From the NCBI GenBank assembly GCA_963576475.1, contig OY754977.1, positions 14,133,243 through 14,197,242 on the forward strand: a stretch of DNA of 64,000 nucleotides, in the 5' to 3' direction. Source of the stretch: Molanna angustata (taxonomy: Eukaryota > Arthropoda > Insecta > Trichoptera > Molannidae). Below are positions 57,290 to 64,000 of this stretch, piece after piece (positions within the stretch are counted from its first letter, which is position 1; each line of letters begins with the position of its first letter). Under the pieces are notes generated by a model. The model did not search any database. It had not been told where the DNA came from and saw nothing but the letters and a program-made list of their open reading frames with translations. The translations under genes were made by a program, and so were the position numbers.

Positions 57290-57615
57290 AATTAAAAATC
57301 GTGTCTGGAGTGTGCTGCTGTATGGCAACGAAACGTAGCTGCATCAGCCGGAGAGAATCTGGACATCTGGCTGCTTTCAAATTATGGTGCTACAGGCGCA
57401 TGGATAGAATCTATTGGTCAGAGCACATTCCAAAGGAAGTGGTATTGAGCAGAGTCGGCGAAACAAGATGCTATAACATCAGGCATCTGGGTCTACTTGT
57501 TAGTTTCGCCGAAGGAATGACGGAAGGCAGAAACTATAGAGGTCGCCATAGGAAAGTTGATCACCGGGTGATCAGTGATGTGCGCTGTAGCAGCTACATA
57601 CCATGAGATGAAGAG
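57290..57615 (+). pseudogene. Endonuclease-RT LINE C-terminal fragment
   Basis: 'LAAFKLWCYRRMDRIYWSEH' followed by 'IPKEVVLSRVGE' resembles the EMWCYRRMLRI.W..H....EVL.R segment of insect LINE proteins. It starts just after the (AAAT)n tract and ends at about 57605. Confidence 0.65.
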
Positions 57616-59049
57616 GCTGGCGGACCACAAAAATATGTGTAGTGATGGCATGTTATATATAGACACGTTATCTTAGAACAAAACTTTCTACATAAATGGT
57701 ACAGTTTATCGAATTCTTACAATATCACCTAGAAAGAGAACACACGACAGAGTACATTAAGTGAGAAAGAAATTATACAATAATATATAATATATATATT
57801 ATTCAGACGATTCAGATTCAATATTATTCAGACGCACACTGCAGACATATTTTCTCTTTTTCTCCAGTGCAATAACATTATAATTATCTCTCACACCAAA
57901 TAACGACTGTGAAAGAGACGAAGTTATATAAAGTCATAATCTGTGTACAAAAGCAAATACAACATAATCATCTGCATACCTACAAGCAAATATGACTTGA
58001 CTACTCTCTCGTTTACTCAAAATAAAGATTACTATCAAAAAATTCATAACAATATGCTAGTTATCGAATTGATATTCAGCATGAGATAATATATTATCTG
58101 GTTGTTCCTCACAGTTCTAGTGTAAGTTTTACATATTTCCATCACACAATATATCGTTTTGACTACGACAATACGTCCGAACACTACAAGATCTTGTGTG
58201 TAACTAAAGTGCAGTAAGAATTAAGTGAGGCATGCGTCTTACTTTTTGTTTACCGATATACTTTTTATATATCATTGGAAGAGATGGAGTGATTAATGCA
58301 AACTAATTCTAAGATGGTGAACGTAAAAAATAATCGTGTTATTTTTTGAGAGCAATAAAATATAAGAAATTCTAAAAATAAACAAAAACCCAGTGTTTAA
58401 CCCTACTGATCACAAATAAAATAAGAAAACCAATTCAAAAGTCCAGTTGAATGTCTCAGTGAGTGAAATAACGATAGTTTTATTATACAAAGTGTAGATT
58501 TTCTCTTTGGGAACGATTGCACACGTCGTGTAGAGTAACAAGTGGAGCAAAGCCTTCACGTTGTATGGTTTTTGTAACAGTACAAGCACGCAAAGCTTCG
58601 TGACTCCCACAAACTCAGAAAGCTTTCCTTACTAAATTGAATTAAGCTTTCAAGACATACCGCCACAAGGCTCATGTAACTTACATTATTTGTCTCGTCT
58701 TTTTCCAACTTTAAAGCGAATGTTTACATTTTGTGATGTTCCTCTGTTCTCACTCTAAAAATATAAAGGTACTAACGGACGGTATGTTTTGTCGATTATA
58801 CAGAGTAAATATTTAAGCATTTCGTTGAACTGAGAATGTCAGATTTTACATATTTTTAAAATTAATAGTTTCAAATAAGGACAGCTTCTTCGTAGAAATT
58901 CCGATTCGCAGGTTATTCTATGATCAATAAATAAAACAGTGCTTGGCCCAAAGCTTATTATTTTCATAAACAAATATATAAATACAACATATTTAATTAT
59001 TTAAAGGTTGATTTAGATTACTTCGTATTTTCAGATTATTGGCAAATGT
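57616..59049. other. Unrecognised sequence
   Basis: 1.4 kb with no ORF over 66 codons and no repeat I can match. Confidence 0.5.
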
Positions 59050-59358
59050 TGTCGTGTGCGTGTTAGCCCAGATGAGCGGTGATAGCCTCACATGCGTGAT
59101 GTCGACGGTTCGAATCCGGGCGGGGCACGCACCTCTGGATTTTCAATAAAATCTATGTGCGGATTTATATCACTAGCTACGTGTAGCCATGATTCAATTT
59201 GTCTGGTTTCCCTTTCTCAGGGTTACGAAGGTCAGATGGCAGTCGCTTCAATATAATAACCAGACTCGCCAATTCCAGGATCATGGTCAAAGCGTACCCC
59301 GATAGAAACGGGACAAAAGCGCTAAGGGGAAAGAAGAAAAAGGTGTCGTGTGCGTGTT
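59050..59358 (+). mobile_element. tRNA-derived SINE 1, copy 2, with 15-bp target duplications
   Basis: TGTCGTGTGCGTGTT at 59050-59064 and 59344-59358 flanks the body. Box B GGTTCGAATCC is intact, but a deletion of about 20 bases removes the AACGGTAAGG part of the tRNA head seen in copy 1 (29872). The tail ends in AAGAAGAAAAAG. Confidence 0.92.
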
Positions 59359-59379
59359 CACTGTTCAACCAAATATTAA

Positions 59380-59940
59380 ATAAGAAGAAGATTGCGAACC
59401 AATCGAACAGGTCACAAAATTCAATACTTGGGAGTCGACATTTCACAGACAGACAAGGCAGCGGTCGTTGCAGGCTGTTTGAGAGATAATGTCTGAAAAA
59501 CAAACACATGCTAACAGAGAGTAAAACCCGAATTTATAAAACATGTGTGCGACCCATCATGACTTATGCGATTGAGGCCAGAGCGGACACCGTTAGAACA
59601 AAAAGCCTGCTCCGGACGACAGAGATGAGAACCCTACGCTCCATCGCGGGTTTCACCCTTTTGGATCGGATGCGGAACACCGATATAAGACAGATCTGTG
59701 ACGTTAGGGATATTGTCAGATGGTGCAGGAGCCGAAGACGATTCTGGCGGGACCACGTGGCGAGAATGGGAGACAACAGGTTGCCCAAAATTATCTCCCA
59801 AGAAATAAACTTTGGCAATCGACCACGAGGTAGACCACCCAAGAGATGGAGAGATAGCTGTAGCTCGGCGTCACAAGAGGCCTTGAGGGACGGGCAAAGT
59901 TCCTGAAAAAAAAAACAGGTGTCAACCTTAAAAAAGAAGA
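59380..59940 (+). pseudogene. RTE-like LINE C-terminal fragment
   Basis: 'IQYLGVDIS', 'GCLRDNV', 'RIYKTCVRPIMTYAIEARAD', 'LLRTTEMRTLRSIAGFT' and 'RGRPPKRWRDSC' follow in order, with a stop and frame change between 59489 and 59508. A 3' AAGAAGAAGAAGAT tail follows (59931-59946). RT core missing. Confidence 0.85.
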
Positions 59941-60248
59941 AGAAGATTCAGGAAAGATTGATTGCTGAATAAAAGATGGACTTACTGTTTTGAATTTTAT
60001 TTACACTTTCACTAAAATATTATCAGATTAAGTACAAAACTTTATACTGGAAGTTCCTTCAAAAATATCAACCGATGTTAGTAACAAAGCTACACGAATG
60101 AATTTGCTATTCTGTTGCGCGTTGTTCCACGAGCGCTGTGATGCACGCGCAGTATACATTCACACTGTGCGAGCACCGATTAAAGAGGCTGCCTACATAG
60201 ATCCGATTTAAGTGGCTGCTACAAAATTTCACAGAAAATTCTTTTCTA
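59941..60248. other. Nothing recognised
   Basis: A CpG-bearing patch (60105-60180) but no gene. Confidence 0.5.
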
Positions 60249-61407
60249 CTAGTTGCATGTAGCACAATATGAGATCCATAGTATGCATAATTGAAGAATA
60301 CGTACCAAACTATAAACACATACCTAAACACAAATTAATAAATATATTAATATATTATGTTTTCTATATAAAACATGTAGGTATGTTTGTCAGAATAGGA
60401 TAGTATGGAGGTCAGATTTTTTTTCCTACCTAGAATATGAAAAAAAAATATATAAAATGTATATATGAAATGTATGTATAAATGTATGAAATATTAATTA
60501 CACCAACATACTCAACTAGTCTCTTTCTATGGCTCTGAAATAAAAATCGCATCAGAAATTGGATTTATGACAGGTATTATGGCGGACATTGGGATCTGGT
60601 TGATCTGTTTTGTGTGAGCCTATATGTTTGTTGAGGTAATGATTGTTATTGCAGAAAGTTGAGATTGTACATATTTAGTGTGAAATTTCCTAGTTGGGCA
60701 GCAGTAATCTACTAATTGTTGTCATTATAAATATGGTGTGATAAATAAAATAATAATTTCAATCTATAGTTAGACACTGTGTAGTGTGGCCTTACAAATT
60801 GTATGAAACAATGTCGTCACTAAGTTAAAAAGAATTGAGCTGTATGTAGGTAATATTTTTAATACCAAATTAAATTATTTAGTTGTGGTATTTCGGCTTT
60901 TTTCGATATTTTTAAAAACTTTGGAAATATAGGCAGTCAAATGCATAAATTTATCATAAAAAAATGTTTGAACTATAGAATTTTTTAAAAAAACTAATTT
61001 GAGATTTTGTATTTATCTATATTTATACCAATTTTCAGGGTTCTGGCTTATATGGTTTTTGATATAAATAGATAAATAAAGTAAAAATTCAACAGTTGAT
61101 AACCCCTGACTAAAAAAAATTCATAATTCTGAGTATAAAATTTTTGTAGGCTTTTAACTATATATATATTCTGAAATTTTGGGGTCTGTAAATTGAGCGG
61201 GTCAAAAGTTATAATGGGGGGGGGCGCACACAGACACACGGACACACTAAATGTTCTACTCAGAATTCTATGTTGAAGTTTTTTTACTTAAAAGTTGGAA
61301 AAACCGTGAAAAATATAAACCCTGCATACAAATCTCGCGTATTTTGGCTTGATACTTTGTCGATATGTTAGGAGAATAAAATTCTCTTTATCAAATCGAC
61401 AGTTGGA
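60249..61407 (-). mobile_element. Non-autonomous Helitron, family B copy 4
   Basis: On the minus strand it starts A|TCCAACTGTCGATTTG and ends GTGCTACATGCAACTAG|T. It holds about 340 bases (60440-60775) absent from the other copies, perhaps a nested insertion. Confidence 0.78.
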
Positions 61408-61429
61408 TAATTGTTTTCATCATAAATCT

Positions 61430-61600
61430 ATATATAAATATACATACATACATACCATACATACATACCATCACGCCATATCCCTTACGGGGTAAGCAGA
61501 GAGAACCGAGCGCCATACTCCTCTATTTTTGCATACATTCCTAGCTTCCTTTACATCCACGCATCGTCTCATACATGCTCGTCGATTATTCAATATATAG
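61430..61600 (-). pseudogene. RTE-like LINE 3' end
   Basis: Nearly identical to the start of 63488-63905: (CATA)n, then ACGCCATATCCCTTACGGGG and the last codons of the ORF; truncated after about 150 bp. Confidence 0.85.
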
Positions 61601-62144
61601 ATATACATAGTTAATTTAGATACAAATGGCCTTACAATTTGCAATTTGTGTTTAACATAAATTCTGCGTAAAGTTCTGCGAATAAAAAAGAAAAAAAACG
61701 AGTTAATAAAACAATCGATTTCACTTCAATCAAATTGAAATTTGAAAATATTTTGTATCTATCTGTTATTATTCACTTTTTTTCTAGGAATGTACCTGCA
61801 ATAAAATTTAGCTAAAAGGATGATTTTCAAAAGATCCTTATGTTTGTCTTATCCAAAAATTTCCAAAGAGCTTGAAAGAGGTGAATCGCGAAGAACAAAG
61901 AGAGTCATATACCGAGTCAAGGACAGGTAAAAAAAAAGTTTGAGGTATTCTCAGAGAAGCTTTGAAGAGTCAACAAAATTGAAATTCAGCTTATCTCGCG
62001 CCGGCATTATATTGTAATATTGTTAAAATGAATTCTTTGAATGATCGAGCGCTAAGCGAATTCCGCTTTATGACATTATATAAAACAAAGTAAGTATTCT
62101 TATTTTCATATCAAGAAAAGTAGTACCAGGCCTTATTGATATTA
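61601..62144. other. Nothing recognised
   Basis: No supported feature. Confidence 0.5.
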
Positions 62145-62195
62145 CTGGTTGCATGTAACACATGAGACCCAACTGTCGATGGCGACGCACGCACG
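62145..62195 (-). mobile_element. Helitron family B terminal scrap
   Basis: Reverse complement ATCGACAGTTGGGTCTCATG...GCAACCAG|T is the last 45 bases of family B. Confidence 0.6.
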
Positions 62196-62399
62196 CAAGC
62201 ACGCACTGACGCACATTTTAATTTTGTAATTATTTCAAGCCCTTTCACGCGTCGAAAGTACAGCAGCGAATTTAACGATACATTCATTTGGCAAGCAATA
62301 AAAATCACTCTGTTGTAAAATTTTATTTAATACATTTTTCTTGTTTCAAGCCCTGATTAAGTTAATTTTTGGACAGGTTATTCTCTCAGAACATTTTCA

Positions 62400-62515
62400 G
62401 GATGAATTCGCAGATAGAATATTAAGGGAGAACCGTTAAATCAAGGCACTTACAGGGCTTACGTCCTGTAATCGGCTGGTTTACATATACACTTGTAGCG
62501 TTTGCACATTGTGGA
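62400..62515 (+). mobile_element. MITE family A, fragment
   Basis: ATTAAGGGAGAACCG, CAAGGCACTTACAGGGCTTA and ATCGGCTGGTTTAC match the family core. Confidence 0.7.
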
Positions 62516-62519
62516 TGAT

Positions 62520-62960
62520 TGCAATCCGGCACCAATCTTAGTTCTAGCTTTTATGGTTTTTGAGATATATGAAAAAATAAAGTAAAAATTCAAAAGTTGA
62601 TAACCTCTGATTGAAACAAAAATTAAAAATTCTGAGTATAAAATTTTTATGACTATGATTAGCTGTTTTTTCTCAGCTTTATTTTAGGCTCTGTGCATTG
62701 AGTGGATCAGAAGTTATAGAGGGGGAAGGGGGGACAAATTATACATACAGACACACTTAATGCAGAGCGGTTAGCGGGCTGGGTTAGTAATCCAGTGGTC
62801 GCGAGTTCGAATAATGCCTCGACCGATTTCGTTCACCTATAGCACAAGCATTTATTTGCTTATTTTAGGGAACGTAGGAAGATGTATATGTACTTGTTTA
62901 ACAAGGACATATTCATTTTTTTACAAAAAAAAATGTCCTTCGCCGAATTCTGAGTAAATA
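62520..62960 (-). mobile_element. Helitron family B internal fragment with nested SINE
   Basis: 62535-62760 and 62941-62955 match consecutive parts of copy 4 in reverse orientation (TTGATAACCTCTGATTG; GCCGAATTCTGAGTA). They are split by the tRNA-Thr-like SINE. Confidence 0.75.
62762..62935 (+). mobile_element. tRNA-Thr(AGT)-like SINE 2
   Basis: CAGAGCGGTTAGCGGGCTGG, TTAGTAATCCAGTGG, box B GAGTTCGAATAATG (mutated) and body through ACAAGGACATATTCA plus T/A tail. It sits inside a Helitron fragment; AATG may be a short target duplication. Confidence 0.85.
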
Positions 62961-63487
62961 TACATTATTAGTACCGAAAAGGCCCTATCTGCATGTATCT
63001 GCATACATCGATTTAAAACCGATTTATGAATATGAATAACAGTAAAACAAAATAAGCTGAGAATACCATCAACATTTATGGAAGGGACGAAGAAACTTTT
63101 CAATCGCCATCTTATTCTTACGTAGTTGTGTGTAATTAATATGATTCGAGTATTAAAATTTGTTTTGAAATATTACACGAATATCCGATGAATTTCAAAG
63201 AAGGTACCTATGTTGATACTATTCAAAATAGTTTGCAGTACTCTGTACTGGCATCATAATTCTGTCGTATTTGAAATATATATCCACGTTTGTTACTAAA
63301 CACCCCATGCATGATACCCAGTATTAATTAGTATGTAGGTACGTTAATTAGTCAGGAAGCTTCATTTTCGTAATACAATTTGATGGTGAATGATAATAAA
63401 CTTGGTGTTTGGTAGAACTTACGACTACGTCTGCTTTTATATCAAAGAATCGTATCGTCACTACATTTCAAAAGAAATATATATTAA
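62961..63487. other. Nothing recognised
   Basis: No supported feature. Confidence 0.5.
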
Positions 63488-63905
63488 CATACATACATAC
63501 ATACCATCACGCCATATCCCTTACGGGGTAAGCAGAGAGAACCGAGCGCCATACTCCTCTATTTTTGCATACATTCTTAGCTTCCTTTACATCCATGCAT
63601 CGTCTTATACATGCTCGTCGATTATTCAAGCATCTTATATTTCCTTCTTTCAAAATATCATTCACATGGTCATGCCATCCCTTTCAGGGGCGGCCCCTGC
63701 TATTCACTCCATCTCTTACACCCATGTATATTTTTTTGGTCAGTCGTTCATCATTCATTCTTTCAAGATGTCCAAACCACCTCAAGGAATTCACTTTCAT
63801 TTTATTTATAATACTCTTCTTCATCTTGCATTCCCTCCTTATGTCCTCATTTTTTATTCTATCATATATCGTTCTATTACATACTCTTCTTAGTGATCTC
63901 ATTTC
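63488..63905 (-). pseudogene. RTE-like LINE C-terminal fragment, one stop codon
   Basis: A single minus-strand frame from 'MRSLRRVCNRTIYDRI' to 'WRSVLSAYPVRDMA', containing 'LRWFGHLERM'. It is interrupted only by TGA at 63684-63686, where related sequence suggests an Arg codon (CGA to TGA would be a CpG transition). Tail (CATA)n at 63488-63503. 5'-truncated at about 63905. Confidence 0.85.
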
Positions 63906-64000
63906 AAATATATCAAATATATATTAAGTAGAGGAAAAATCACATTTCAGAAAATGAAATAAGTAGATGAATACTATTTAATTTTGGTTACGAAGATACA

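Noticed and set aside
56952..57380. 142-codon Leu/Phe/Ile/Tyr-rich membrane-like ORF
   Set aside because: Translation of the (AAAT)n microsatellite on the minus strand.

Overview
Eukaryotic, AT-rich DNA with no recognisable complete host gene. The mix is a Ty3/gypsy LTR element, many 5'-truncated RTE-like and CR1/Jockey-like LINEs, tRNA-derived SINEs, non-autonomous Helitrons and palindromic MITEs. It points to an insect nuclear genome, perhaps a moth or butterfly. The order is a guess; the repeat content is read directly.

Left part (1-10229): one large Ty3/gypsy retrotransposon. The window opens inside the end of its 5' LTR; 74 identical bases recur at 10156-10229 as the end of the 3' LTR. 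Between them lie a tRNA-Lys-like primer binding site, gag (zinc knuckle), a canonical -1 slippery site A AAA AAC just before the gag stop, and pol (protease, RT, RNase H, integrase with D-D-35-E). Pol is broken near 4400, where the integrase C-terminus moves to another frame. The unusual part is the roughly 5.5 kb of non-coding DNA after pol. It carries three unrelated tandem arrays (51/102 bp, about 217 bp, 133 bp), and most units can form a hairpin.

Middle (10230-33900): two (AT)n tracts flank a perfect 161-bp-arm palindrome. Then come a nested MITE, tandem duplications, a Helitron copy, C-terminal LINE scraps, a tRNA-SINE with a 16-bp target duplication, a reverse-strand RTE-like LINE with an intact YADD box but broken frame, and several near-perfect palindromic elements, one with TTAA ends.

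Right part (33900-64000): three more Helitron copies. One is split by an 838-bp GC-rich insertion that has a 10-bp target duplication and an internal 311-bp tandem duplication. There are also a decayed CR1/Jockey-like LINE, an open RTE-like RT C-terminus, tRNA-Thr-like and tRNA-Ile-like SINEs, and long AT-rich stretches with nothing recognisable.

The window is best read as a transposon graveyard with a few young insertions. Possible host-gene traces are limited to a CpG-rich patch (26690-26860) and three unrecognised ORFs (17623-18108, 28571-28816 and 46755-47012).
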